The notes: generated from the letters alone by a model not told the origin. Shown: positions 41,153-53,475, counted from the first letter of the stretch. The stretch: DNA of 64,000 nt from Armigeres subalbatus (GCF_024139115.2 NC_085141.1:66814675-66878674); one strand, 5' to 3'. Program-made: numbers and translations.

Positions 41153-41812
41153 TCAGACTAAGGCCGGAGTGGCCTGTGCTGCACATAAAAGACTTCTCCA
41201 TTCAGCTCGGTTCATGGCTGCGCTTCGCCAACCACGCAGTCTGCGGAGGGTCCGCAAGTCGTCCTCCACCTGATCGATCCACCTTGCCCGCTGTGCACCT
41301 CGCCTTCTTGTTCCCGTCGGATCGTTGTCGAGAACCATTTTCACCGGATTACTGTCCGACATTCTGGCTACGTGCCCGGCCCAACGCAGTCTTCCGATTT
41401 TCGCGGTGTGAACGATGGATGGTTCTCCCAACAGCTGATGCAACTCGTGGTTCATTCGCCTCCTCCACGTACGGTCCGCCATCTGCAACCCACCATAGAT
41501 GGTACGCAACACTTTCCTTTCGAAAACTCCCAGTGCGCGTTGGTCCTCCACGAGCATCGTCCAGGTCTCGTGTCCGTAGAGAACTACCGGTCTTATAAGC
41601 GTTTTGTAGATAGTCAGTTTGGTACGGCGGCGAACTCTATTCGATCGGAGCGTCTTGCGGAGTCCAAAGGACGTACGATTTCCAGCCACTATGCGTCTCC
41701 GAATTTCTCTGCTGTTATCGTTATCGGCGGTCACCAGTGAGCCCAAGTACACGAATTCTTCATCCACCTCGATTTCGTCACCACCGATAGAAACTCGTGG
41801 TGGGTGACTCAC
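41153..41812 (-). pseudogene. LINE RT C-terminal region
   Basis: About 219 residues with FVYLGSLVTADNDNSREI, VVLYGHETWTM and GRLRWAGHVARM, the hallmark of the region after the RT palm in these LINE proteins. It is open and well preserved but has no catalytic centre. Confidence 0.75.
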
Positions 41813-41980
41813 ATTGACCTCTCTTGAGCCAGCTTATCGCCCTTTTTGTAGATGGGACACACGACACCTTCCATCCACTCCTGCGGCAGAACCTCATCCT
41901 CCCAAACCTTGGTAATCACCCAATGCAGCGCTCTAGCCAGTGCTTCACCACCGTGTTTAAACAGCTCTCCTGGTAGTTGG

Positions 41981-43310
41981 TCAACTCCAGGGGCTTTGTT
42001 GTTTTTTAAGCCGGCCGATCTCCTCCTGGATTTCCTGGAGATTCGGAGCCGGAAGTCGCATGTCCTGCGCGCGTGCTCCTAGGTTCATTACCATACCGCC
42101 ACCGTTGTCTGCCATATCGCCATTCAGGTGCTCTTCGTAGTGCTGCCGCCACCTTTGGATCACCTCACGCTCGTTCGTAAGAAGGTTCCCGTTTATGTCC
42201 TTACACATATCGGGCTGTGGCACGTGGCCCTTACGTGAACGGTTCAACTTCTCATAGAACTTTCGTGCGTTATTAGCGCGGTACAGTTCCTCCGTCTCTT
42301 CACGGTCTCGATCTTCCTGCTGGCGCTTTTTCCTCCGGAAAATCGAGTTTTGTCTGTTCCGCGCCCGTTTGTATCGTACCTCGTTCGCCCTCGTGCGGTG
42401 TTGCAGCAATCTCGCCCATGCTGCATTCTTCTCCTCAACTAACTGCTCACATTCGCCGTCATACCAGTCGTTTCTCTGATCCGGAGCCACCGTGCCTAGT
42501 GCAGCGGTTGTGGTGCTTCCAATGGCGGATCGAATATCTCCAGCCATCTTCAAGAGATGCTGCGCCTAGCTGCTCTTCCGTTGGGAGTGCCACTTCCAGC
42601 TGCTGCGCGTAGTCTTGGGCTAGTCTACCGTCTTGTAGCCGCCTAATGTTAAGCCGCGGCGGACGACTCCGACGCGTGTTGATCACCGTCGAGAGTTTTG
42701 AGCGCAGACATACTGCGACGAGGTAGTGGTCGGATTCAATATTCGCACTGCGGTAAGTGCGTACGTTCGTGATGTCGGAGAAGAATTTACCGTCGATTAG
42801 AACGTGGTCGATTTGGTTTTCCGTTACTTGATTAGGTGATTTCCATGTGGCCTTGTGGATATTCTTGCGGGGGAAGAAAGTGCTTCGGACTACCATTCCG
42901 CGGGAGGCTGCAAAGTTTATGCATCGTTGGCCGTTGTCGTTTGATACGGTATGCAGACTATCTGGTCCGATGACCGGTCTAAACATTTCCTCCCTTCCTT
43001 CCTAAGCGTTCATGTCACCGATGACGATTTTGACGTCCCGCAGTGGGCATCCATCGTATGTCTGCTCCAGCTGCGCATAGAACGCTTCTTTCTCGTCGTC
43101 GGATCTCCCTTCGTGTGGGCAGTGCACTTTGATGATGCTATAGTTGAAGAAACGGCCTTTTATCCTCAACTTGCACATCCTTGCGTTGATTGACTGCCAC
43201 CCAACCACGCGTTGGCGCATCTTTCCCAGCACTATGAAGCCGGTTCCCAGCTCGTTGGTGGTGCCACAGCTTTGGTAGAAGGTAGCCGCTCGATGCCCGC
43301 TTTTCCACAC
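41981..43310 (-). pseudogene. LINE endonuclease and RT entry, frameshifted
   Basis: Three overlapping frames (43310-43002, 42986-42459, 42553-41981) give endonuclease residues including the Asp of IVIGDMN and the terminal SDH, then a Glu/Arg-rich linker. Frame changes near 42990 and 42540 disable it. Confidence 0.75.
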
Positions 43311-43800
43311 TTTCTGTCCTGTCCAGCAGATTTCCTGCAGCGCTACGACATCGAAGTTGCGGGGATGTAATTCATCGTAGATTATCCTATCGCAACCTGC
43401 GAAGCCTAGCGACTTGCAGTTCCATGTTCCAAGCTTCCAATCGTGATCCTTTATTCGTCGCCTAGGTCGTTGCCGATTGTATATCGAGTCGTATTATCTT
43501 CTATGTCGTTCGTAATAGTTGTTTTTAAAGGCGGCTTATTGGACCTGCGCAAACCTCCTGTCTCGTCGGAGGGCCGTCGTGTCAGGGCTGTTTAGCGTCC
43601 CACCTAACACCAGGACTTGGGCTTGTGCGCTTTGAGCGGAACACGGTCGCTTTGGTGGAGCCTACTTGCGGATACATGCAGCTTTTTATAGAGGTTTAAC
43701 AGGGCCCACTGTCAAACCCCACCACATCCTAGGCAGGCGCTACAACTCGCAGATGGCCTGGGGAGGGATCATCAAGCCCTTGGACATAATCCCTGCTGCC

Positions 43801-46670
43801 CCCCATAATATTGTCAGAGTCAAATCATTTTGTCAGTTTTTATGTTATTTAGATGTCTATTGTCATTATGGGCGCTCACAATCTACCGAAGCAGTTTATT
43901 TTGACTCACATGGAACATGTTCCATTATGCTTTATCGTAGAAATCGAATCGAAAGCTTTTTATATCAAATATGAGAAACTATTCAATCCCCGGTGCATAA
44001 AAATGACAAGAGGATTTTTTGACGTAGGACTTACGTCTTTCTTTACTATACTGGGTGTCAATTAGATATTTGGAAATCGAGAGCGTTACGCCGAAAGGGA
44101 AGATTTTGAACGTTACTAGCGCCTTTATCATTTTGATCATATTGTATCATATCATCGAGATCATATCATCTATATATCAATCGACTCGGACAATCTCCAG
44201 CAATTTGCCTATTTAATTGAAACTTAAAATTATTATTGATAAGCTATTGAAAATATCAATTCTGGTCAAAACCAGTAAAAATTTCATATATAACCAATCA
44301 CGTACATTCCTAACACGGACATCAGAATTCGGTATGTCACGGCCCTTCGGGTCCACCGCAAGATTTTCTTTGTGTATAAAAGAAGCAGTGTCTGCCGTGT
44401 GCAAGTCATTACAATTTGTAACAGCAACGCGTGCTGACGTGATTTTTTGCATTTTTCATGCAGCATGCAGTCGCCAGCGGTAGAACTGCCGGTGGGTCGG
44501 CGAATATGCATGAAAAAAGTGGGCGCATTTTTTGTCATTCTGTGCTTGATGATGGTCGGATGCAGTAGTGTCGGTTGCGATGGATGCAATCGCCCATCGC
44601 ATCGCTCGGAGTTCACGGCTAGAGGCCGATGATGACTGAGGCAGCGAGGGCAGCGGTGGTGGACGAAGAATAAAATTAGAGAGATTTGGTCTGCTCATCC
44701 ACGAAAAGTGATTGGTTTCATAATCCACATGATCCCGATTCCCCAGCAAAAGAAATCAACTACACTGATGAAAATAAAAATCTGATTAAAATATTTGCTT
44801 TCATTAATTCGCAGAAGGCATTAGCAATTGAAAATGCACAATGAGCAATAGTGTTAATATCCATTTTAATTTTCGCTGTATTACATGTAAATGTTTTAAA
44901 AAAAAGTCCACAAAAAATAATTTCCAGAAGAATATTTAAATAAACATTATCTTATTCTTTGTTTTTTTTATTTTCTGAGAAATTATATTATTAAACTTGA
45001 CGTAGACTCGAAGATTGGAATCAAAACATTAAATAATTTTTCGTGGACGTATTAACAGTACCTCTTCTATTTTCTTCTATTTTATTATATAGTTTCTTAT
45101 TGTTGTGATTTTTTCAGCAGTAAGCACGCATGTTAGCATGTGAGTAAATAAGGGCCTAATAGTTAGAAACAAATCAATTCTAATTATGAATTTAATTATT
45201 AGTATTTCCAGACGTTTTGGATAAACAAATTGCTAATAATTCTACACAGCATGGAAGTTGTCGTTTCCAATATCAATACCTATAATCAAACTCCATAGAT
45301 CTAAAATTTAGAAGTTAAATGTAAATACGTTACGTTAATACAAGTCTTACGTCTTCTCGCGGTTATGTTATAAACATTACCCATTGCTCTTTTTTTGCTA
45401 CAAAAGAAGGCTTAGTAAATTTCTTCAAACAAATTTATAAAAAATCCAACATAATCAAAGTCCAGTTTTATTGGCTTTTCCCGGAAATCCTGGGTGAGTG
45501 GCCACTCTGACTCAATGCATTTCTGCTGCTTGCGTTAACAACAGCCAAAACAACGCCATAAGTACCTTATTAAGTACCTTCAATCAGCTTATAGGTGCAT
45601 GCATCATTTAAGCCATTGCCATTAGTCTCACTTGAGGCTGTATGCAAATGACAAGGTAACGCAATCCGCATCACGCAAAGCGACGCAAAAAAAGTAGAAA
45701 GACGACAACAAAAACAATGACGGCGAACATTATTGACGATGGATAGACGCGGTGCATTGCTTTTTGATTCGTCTTGCAGCAAAGCTTGCCTATATGACAA
45801 ACGATGCGACTGCAGCAGCAGGTTGCCATCTTCCAAAACGGAAGACCAGTCAGTCGGGGAGAAAAGAAAAAAAATAACATTCATATCTGATACCTTCACT
45901 ACCAGATAGAAATAAAAGGGGCACTACACAAAAAGATGTCTAACATAAATCGATAAGGCGGTGTTGTTGCTTGAGCTGCTGCAAAGCTAAAAGACCGATT
46001 GTGGTACTGCGGTTTAGTGGCTTTATAAGGATGTAGCTAGGTATGTCCATACATATCTTTAACATAAGGGGAAATTCTGTGAAGAAAAGACTACTTATCA
46101 CCTTAAGGCTGCTGCTGTAGGAGGAGCTGTCCAAGGCTTTGCAATCTTAAAAAGTATGTCGATGACCGGAATCCGATGACACTTCTTTTTTCACACACTT
46201 TCTTGCTATAATAAGCGTTTGAAATTACTTCACCGAGTGCAGCCTCGACTTCAAAACAAACGTGAAACGCCTAGGCAATATTTTCACTGTCTGTTTTGCT
46301 CTGATTGGAAGGATCACGAGTTGCCTTTTCGGCATTCTCTCCACTTTGACAATACTATGATGTTTGCTTCTCGCGCAATGCACTTCGTCTCTTCTCCTTT
46401 GACGGTACCTTTTGCGTACCCATAGCACGGATGGTGCAAAACACAAGATGCGTTTGTAGGAGTGGTTCCTAAACCTATTAGATGACAATTCACTGCCAAG
46501 CTAAATGAACTGTGAAAAGTATTGATGTGGGTTTACGGAGTGGAATAGACCAACTATCACAAAAATAAATAAAAAAATCACCGATTATAAATCACAATAA
46601 TTGTGGTAAATATTTAGTACTGGCAGTTACAATTACATAATTATATTCAACAATAACAACAGCAATAATA
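43801..46670. other. Intergenic, no gene established
   Basis: A TATA-box-like TATAAAAG occurs at 44376-44383, preceding a 60-residue plus-strand frame (44447-44632) with no recognised family. ATCATATCAT-type low-complexity sequence lies at 44135-44180. Nothing else is identifiable up to the CACTA-like element. Confidence 0.4.
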
Positions 46671-46926
46671 CACTGAACCAATAAATATGATTAAATTTAT
46701 ATGAAAAATATAATACCCATCTCATGATATCTATTTAATCAATTCTATTTGAGTCCAATAACACCTATCAGATACTTGATTAAGAACTAAAAGGTAACAT
46801 TATGAAAATGATTTGAATCTCTAATTGATGTTATCTGATAAATCCTATGCTTTGGTTCATTTTATAATTAGATAAATTTTATATGATTGTCTAATGTGCA
46901 AATAATGTAGTTTACACATAATCAAG

Positions 46927-49185
46927 ATGGCAGCCAGTGCGCAAAACTTGCTAGCGGATTTAGGATTTCCTGACGATTTACTTCAGGTGTTTAGAGGTAA
47001 TTCATGTTTTATACTAATTCCAATTCATTACTGTAATGTTCTTCATTTTAGAATGTGGGATCACTCTGTATGAATTGGTATCCATATCGTTCGAAGACAT
47101 TAAAAAGAAATTGGAATCAACATCAGTTCATTGGAAGTATGTAGTACTATTTGATATTATTGACGGTTGAAGGAAGCGAAATGTAAAATATTTCCGAAAA
47201 TATTTATATTCATATATATGATTAATTTGGTGTTATTTTTACAGAAATTGTATGTTGTGCAAACAGCTCCGAACCCGTTGACCGCTAGTGCATATTTAGC
47301 ACCGCTACCTCGATCCATACCTGTCACCGGATCCATTGTGATAAACAACGAAACACCGGAGGAATTACAGGCCAAGGCGGAAGTTGTCGAAGTTGTTGAT
47401 ACATGTTCTCACTCAGCTCAATCTGCAGTTTGTCTCAGTTATGTGCCTCCAGTTGCGGCAAGCGACGAGTTCACAGTAGCTGGTGTCTCAGAAGAGCTTG
47501 CAGAATGTTCCAATTTCTCACCGGATTCTTGTTTGAAAGAAAAACAGACGGCAGAAGCTCCCAAGCTAACATCTGCGGAAAACGGCGAATGTTTAGTGCA
47601 GGCTGGTGTTTCAGGATATCTCGATAAACATTCTCAATCCCTTCCGCAGGCTACAGTACCTGTCGCTCCTATTTCTTCGGTGACAGAATCTGGTACGGAA
47701 GACAAGCCGGTGGCAGAGCTAGAGGTAGCAACATAGAGCAGCATATTTTCAGCAAGCACTCTTCTTACGCTCTTGGAAGCTACCATAGAAGGAAAGGATA
47801 TTATCGAGAAAGCGAAAATTGGTGAACTTTCAGAACCCAAACAGTTGCAATTATCAACAACTATCGCAAAGTTTCATCTACAGCATAAATCCAGACTCCG
47901 AACAGAAGATTTGGAGACATACGCCGAAGCTATCACAATTTTATTCAAGTTTGAGAGAAAGGTAAATTAAAACCATATTTTTCTACTATTGTTTTACATA
48001 CTGCATTTACAGGACGATTATGATGGCAGCCGGGGCGGCGATCGTCGCAACCATGGTGGTAAAATAGCAAATAAAATTGTAAATCCGAAGCAGAAATAAC
48101 GTAATACCGAAATTAAAGAGCACGAACACGCTAAAAGTTTGAAATTGTGTGCTGTTCATCAACCCAATGAAGAACCAGAAGCTCAAGATGCTGTAAACTG
48201 GTTAATTTTGAATCAGCACCCATGGGATTCTGTTTTGCACAAATGGCATCTGAGTTTTAATCACCGGAAACAATATTTAAAATCTGCTAGTCTCGTTGAA
48301 CGGTTGCTCACTACATATTCGCATTATAAATCAGCGCACGGATATCAACTAGTAAGTTTAATGTTCACAAATGGTGAAATGCGGTACAAGCAATTAAAAA
48401 TGCAATATTTCTTCTACAGATCAACATTGATTATCGTCTCCTAGAGGTTGGTGCAACGGATGGAATCGATAAACTGGATTCGATTACTCCAGCGATTGTA
48501 ACGTACATTGCTCGAAAGGGAACCGATCCATCGGTTGTCAAACTTGTAAAACATCTAACGAATAGCAGCACCAACAAAGGTAAGCAAATCTGTTGAAGCT
48601 ATGCAATCCTTAGATAAAAAACTGTGAAACTTTATCAGTAAGGTGTATTTTGCAAGTTGTAACTAATTCTAAATTATATTTCTTTTCCTTGAGCTCATCC
48701 GAATTTTTCAATTTTTTTCAGACGTTAAACTATGCGCTCTTCTACTTGGCTTGAGCACGGTTTTGCCACCTCTTATAGTTGGACGACGGTTCAAACCAAC
48801 TATTTATATGGCACAGCATGACACGATTCTCTTCGTCGAATCCATCGAAGAAATAACTGCGAAAGTTCAAGAGACGTATGCATCATATGCAGAAAGAAAA
48901 ATAGCGGTTGTTCCAAAGCTGGTTGTACTCGGAACCGGAATAGATAATATCGAAGGACGTTTCTTCGTGTGTTTTTCGGACGTCTGTTACGAACTACCAT
49001 CTATCGCTAGAGCCACGGACGTGCTGATAAAACTATCAGTTGTTTTTGGACTGCCGTACTCTAAAGTGTCAAAACTTATTTGGCACTTCATTGCCAACTC
49101 AGCATACGGCATAGAACGTCCTGAATCATATGTGACCATTAATCGCCTTAAAGCATACTTAGAAGCCACCAAGGAGCAACATTAA
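46927..49185 (+). pseudogene. CACTA-associated SAM-domain protein, spliced, two premature stops
   Basis: Predicted exons are 46927-46996, 47052 to about 47138, about 47246-47961, 48013-48351, 48420-48579 and 48722-49185, with GT-AG signals (donors GTAATT, GTATGT, GTAAAT, GTAAGT, GTAAGC). The first two encode a SAM-like domain (LLADLGFPDDLLQVF, ITLYELVSISFEDIKKKL). A Ser/Ala/Val-rich linker follows, then helical regions and a C-terminal conserved part (LPPLIVGRRFKPTIY, FFVCFSDVCYEL, KLIWHFI). TAG at 47734-47736 and TAA at 48097-48099 interrupt it in frame, and the join near 47138-47246 is out of phase. Proteins of this layout accompany tnp2-like transposases in insects and fish. The function is unknown; a regulatory or DNA-binding partner is inferred. 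Confidence 0.6.
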
Positions 49186-49190
49186 AGATA

Positions 49191-51668
49191 ATGTTCCCTT
49201 GTATGATAAAAACCTGCAGTCATGCGTTCCTATCAGTAGATTTATACCTGGAACATATCAAAGAGTATCATCGTGTACCGGTGGACTACCGGTACGAATG
49301 TACTGGACCATCATGTAGACTAGTTTTTTCGAAATTTTACCCGTTTAAAAAGCATCTGATGTTACACTCTGTTCCACATCAAAAAGAGAAAAGCACCATC
49401 AGTGATATTCCTATCGACGAAGATAGAAATTATTACAACGCACATTGCAGCACCAGTCCAAAAAAACAGAAGTGTGGCGAAACGACGGAATTCGCAGAAA
49501 ACATTGAGATTACAGAGAAACGTGACGCGATAGACCAGGCAGCTTTAATGTTTACGGTTGGTTTACACAACAAAAATAACATCACTAGAAAAGATGTGTA
49601 TGATATACAGCGGAAAGCAGGTCTCATATTTTCGGAGCTAGGTCGCCTCCTATCCGATTTGAATATGACGTCAGACAATATTGATGATGCATTTAATTTT
49701 AAGAATTACCTACAGAAAATGACAAATGTTTTCGGTTTCATTAGTTCGGATTTTAAGTTTTTAATTATTTGTATAAGACAGATAACCTGCGATTGCCAAC
49801 AGTCATAACCGTAGAAAAAATAAGCTAAATAGAAATCCTATCAGTTTTAGTGAAGGATTAGATATAAGTCATGATCAAAGCTTATTAATATTGATGCCTT
49901 TAAAATTTCAAATAACTTCGTTCTTAGAGTCAAATGACGTACTCCAGAAGATTGTCACCAGAACGCTCGAGTTAGAAAAATCAGATCAAATACGAAACTA
50001 CGTTAATGGAACAAAATGGAAAGAAATCAAAGAGAAATACGCAGACGAAATTGTTTTACCTATCTGGTTGTATACGGACGAATTTGAAGTAAATGATAGT
50101 CAAAGTTCGCATAATAATCGACACTCCGTATTTGGAATCTACTATAATTTTCCCACGGTCCCAGAAGAATTTCAAGCCAAGTTGAATAATATTTTGTAGC
50201 TGGTATGTTGAGAAAAGTAGATGTAAAAGGCAGTGAAATCAACAGTTTGCTAGATGCATTAATTGCGGAGTTCACTAAACTAGAACAAGATCCAGTAGAG
50301 CTAAATATTAATCGCAAAGCGATAAATGTTAGATTCGCTCTATGTCTGTTGCAAGGCGACAACTTGGGAATACATACTACCTTGTGCATGTCCAGCAGTT
50401 TCAATGCTAGTTTCTACTGTCGTTTTTGTAGACGACCTAAAGAACTTTTGAAGAGCGATGTTAATGAGCATGCTGACTGTATGCGACGCAGGGCTGACTA
50501 TGAAGAAGATATAGAAACTGATAGGCATAGCGAAACAGGTGTACAAGGGTACTCTGTGTTTAATAAACTGCCATCATTCCATGTAGTGGAGAATAAAAGT
50601 GTTGATCCAATGCATGACTTATTCAGCACCGGTATATGCAAATATGGTTTTACGGAAGTTTTAGATTACTGTATTTACCGTAAGAAATACTTTACAATAG
50701 ATGATTTTAATACAATTCGTCGTAACATCGGTGAACTCAGCTTGGATAGCGAACTCAAACGGATGCCAAACATAACTGAAACGTATAACAGTAAGGAGAA
50801 ACGTAAATCTGTATCCATTCGTCTAACATCAAATGAAATGCGCATATTCAGTCACTATTTTACTTTTATTGCTGGACGGTTTATCCCAAGAGAATATGAA
50901 GTGTGGGTGTATTGCACTTCTTTAGTAAAATTAGTAGATATGTGTTTAAAACGCTCTTTTACAAATGAAGAACTTGATATACTCAAAGATTTGATTTGTG
51001 AACACCATAGTTTGTATCTGGCGCTTTTTAAAAGAGATCTCAAACCGAAACACCATTTTTTGGTCCATTACCCAAATATTATTCGTACATCTGGACCTGT
51101 AGAAAAAATGATGTGTTTTAGGAACGAAGCAAAACACAAAGGCTTCAAGCAATATTCGCACATAATGTCCTCTCGTAAAAACATCTGTTACACGTTGTGT
51201 GTAAAAGCTTCTTTGCAATTTGCCTATGAGCTTTTGAATGACAATTTCTTTAAGGTTTCCGTTGAAGCAAATTTTGATCTGTGTGACGTGCGTTCAAGAT
51301 GTTATTATAAGATGCTCATTCAACCGATTGTCATTGATTCAGGGTTTGAAATATTATGCACAAATGAAATTGTGTTCAAAGGAACCAAATATAGAGCAGG
51401 ATACTTTATTTCAATAGTCGACAAAATCAATACATTCTTATATCAAATACTAGATGTTGTAAAACACAGCGATATTTGTTACTTGGTTGTTCAAGCTTGG
51501 AGAACTGGGATGTTTGACAATCACTACTTGGCATATGAGGCAATTGAAAGTATTCGGAACGCTGAGCTCATTCCAATTGATTCTTTCAATGTTCCACCTG
51601 TTACGTTATACAATATTGATGGTCATTTTTACTTCCGTAATAAATCATGTTTTAATATAGATAACTAG
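49191..51668 (+). pseudogene. tnp2-like (EnSpm/CACTA) transposase with C2H2 fingers, frameshifted
   Basis: The N-terminus has two C2H2 zinc fingers (C-x4-C-x12-H-x4/5-H types, residues about 4-65). The catalytic region resembles the tnp2/Transposase_21 family: Asp in YTDEFEVND, then LLQGDNLGIHTT, a CRFC knuckle, VDPMHDLF, and KHHFLVHYP followed by FRNEAKHKGF, which would supply the acidic Glu. Frame changes near 49760 and 49815 and a one-base loss in a T-run near 50195 break the reading. The last frame (50205-51668) is 487 residues long and intact, including the C-terminal part. Confidence 0.7.
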
Positions 51669-51779
51669 GATAAGAGATAATTGTACCTACATAAGTAGAA
51701 TAAATCATTAGATATAGCATAATAAATGGATAAGCGTATTTTTTAAACATGTTTTTAATTAGAAATTGATTTGCTTCTG

Positions 51780-51890
51780 TTATCACAATATATATCAAAT
51801 ATATATATAATATATATATAATATATATCAGAATGTTGTTTTCGAAACAACATAATGAATCTGGAACATTTGATATATATTGCGATAACT
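51780..51890. repeat. AT-rich inverted repeat near the CACTA 3' end
   Basis: TTATCACAATATATATCAAAT is complemented by ATTTGATATATATTGCGATAA across ~65 bp that include an (AT)n run and the palindrome GTTGTTTTCGAAACAAC. It may be part of the transposase-binding subterminal region. Confidence 0.55.
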
Positions 51891-52219
51891 GGAGTAACAG
51901 TTTTATTTTTTTGCGCTTTTATTTGAATGGTATTTCAGATGTGCTTGAAAATCTTATAAATTTTATTGGAAAATTATATGGTTTTAAAAGTCAAATAAGA
52001 TAAAATGTATTGGAATTGGTATATGATTGGAACAAACATTGCTCTCAATTTCTATATTTATTTTATATAAAAGTTATATGATTAACATAATAAACATAAT
52101 CTATATGATTCTGATATAATAATCATATGAAAACCATTATGGAAAAAAGCTATATGGTTTTACTAATGAATTGAACATGAATAATATTTTGAGTGTATTT
52201 ACATCAAATACTTGTTGGG

Positions 52220-52484
52220 GGGCCTCCTGCTACAAAGCAAGACCATGCTGAGGGTGGCTGGGTTCGATTCCCGGTGCCGGGCTACACAATTTTCGGATTG
52301 GAAATTGTCTCGTCTTCCCTGGGCATAAAAGTATCATCGTGCTAGCCTCATGATGTACGAATGCAAAAATGGTAACCTGGCTTAGAAACCTCGCAGTTAA
52401 GAACTGTGGAAGTGCTTAATGAACACTAAGCTGCGAGGCGGCTCTGTCCCAGTGTGGGGATGTAATGACAATAAGAAGAAGAAG
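52220..52484 (+). mobile_element. tRNA-derived SINE (Feilai type), 10-bp TSD
   Basis: Same body as the SINE at 40534-40818 but in plus orientation: TACAAAGCAAGACCATGCTG, B box GGTTCGATTCCCGG, CTGTCCCAGTGTGGGG and an AAGAAGAAG tail. ACTTGTTGGG flanks it (52210-52219 and 52485-52494). The 5' end of the tRNA-like head is truncated. It is inserted only 25 bp from the end of the CACTA-like element. Confidence 0.87.
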
Positions 52485-52494
52485 ACTTGTTGGG

Positions 52495-52655
52495 ATCTTT
52501 TGTAGCTTAGTGATAAGCCGCGCGGCTACAAAGCAGATATGCGAAGGGGTCTTAGTTTGAATTGTTTAGGTCCATTTGGTATACAGACCATTTGACACAA
52601 TGTGTTGGGCATCTAAAGGCTATTTGGCATAACGAGAATTTGGAATAATACAAAC
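52495..52655 (+). repeat. Second tRNA-like head and unassigned sequence
   Basis: TTGTAGCTTAGTGATAAGCCG resembles a D arm with A box, and CTACAAAGCAGATATGCG an anticodon arm. The B box is weak. Probably an old SINE head. Confidence 0.35.
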
Positions 52656-53475
52656 ATTTTTACCCTTCTTACACCCTAAGAAGGGTATTAAGATCACTTG
52701 AAAAATCGACTTTTTATCCGAGACTCGGAGACCCAAGTCATATATACCAATCAACTCAGCTCGACGAACTGAGCATGTGTATGTATGTGTGTGTGTGCGT
52801 GTGTGCGTTACAAAAAATGTCACATCTAGATCTCAGCCGTCTGTGAACCGATTTGCATGATTTTATCTTTAAACGAAAGCTATGCCTTTGCTATTGAACG
52901 CATTTTTTTTTTTGCAATCGGATATTTAGTTTCAGAGATATTCGTGAAATACGAATCTTAAGTGTATTTTCAGATAACTAACAAAATAATGTCACATAAT
53001 CAACTCAGCCGTATGTGATCCAATTTGTACGCTTTTATTTTTATACGAAAGCTATTGCTTCGCGATAGAACACATTATTTTTTTCTGCAATCATATTGGG
53101 TTCCAGAGATATCTGTGAAATACGAACATAAACCATTAGACGTATTTTGTCACAACATTGGCAAAATAAAATCACATCATGATCTCATCTGTCTGTGGAC
53201 CGATTTGTACAATTTTATGTTTAAATGAAAGGTATGTCTGTGCCATTGAACGCGTTGATTTTTTTCTACAATCGGACATTTGGTCCCAGAGATATGTGAG
53301 AAATACGAACATGGAGCATATTTCCAGAAAATTAACAAAATAATGTCACATCAAGATCTCAGCCGTCAGTGGACTGATTTGCATGCTTTTATCTTTATAC
53401 GAAAGCTATGGCTTTGCCATTGAACCACTATTTTTTTGCTATCGGATATCTGTGAAATACTAAAATGAAATATCC
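52656..53475 (+). repeat. Dispersed repeat with four ~180-bp tandem modules
   Basis: It starts with TTACCCTTCTTACACCCTAA, then CTCAGCTCGACGAACTGAG and a GT tract. Four diverged modules follow, each beginning with CACAT...ATCTCAGCCGTCTGTG-type sequence near 52819, 52994, 53173 and 53349. Each module contains ACGAAAGCTAT, CAATCGGA and GAGATATCTGTGAAATACGAA. The modules are spaced by about 175-180 bp. The leading hairpin and GT tract relate it to the family at 609-1033. Confidence 0.75.

Larger units (their letters stand above)
41153..43800 (-). mobile_element. Non-LTR retrotransposon lacking its RT core
   Basis: Minus strand, 5' to 3': a leader (43800-43480); part of an APE-type endonuclease (43310-42660, with VIGDMNA and SANIESDHYL); the linker and RT entry (42553-41850, with LPGELFKHGGEAL and PQEWMEGVVCPIYKKGD); then abruptly the C-terminal region (41812-41153, with FVYLGSLVTADND, YGHETWTM, FERKVLRTI, RLRWAGHVARM). 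The catalytic RT core with its YADD-type box is missing between about 41850 and 41812, and frames are broken. The 3' tail is a (TAAA)n-like run. The clade is an endonuclease-RT type common in insects; the exact name is not certain. Confidence 0.85.
46671..52195 (+). mobile_element. EnSpm/CACTA-like DNA transposon with two genes
   Basis: The left end is CACTGAACCAATAAAT and the right end, in complement, CACTCAAAATATTATT. TA flanks both sides (46669-46670 and 52196-52197), as a 2-bp duplication. Both subterminal regions are rich in TATATGATT and AATCATAT motifs, typical of CACTA-type elements. Two same-strand genes fill the interior: a spliced SAM-domain protein (46927-49185) and a C2H2/tnp2-like transposase (49191-51668) starting 6 nt after it. 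In-frame stops and frameshifts show that this copy is dead but fairly young. Confidence 0.75.

Noticed and set aside
44447..44632. Short plus-strand gene downstream of a TATA box
   Set aside because: The TATAAAAG is suggestive, but the frame has no family resemblance, no splice support and an equally open complement.
45570..46499. Minus-strand frames of 60-110 residues
   Set aside because: Overlapping frames on both strands without conserved motifs; treated as chance.
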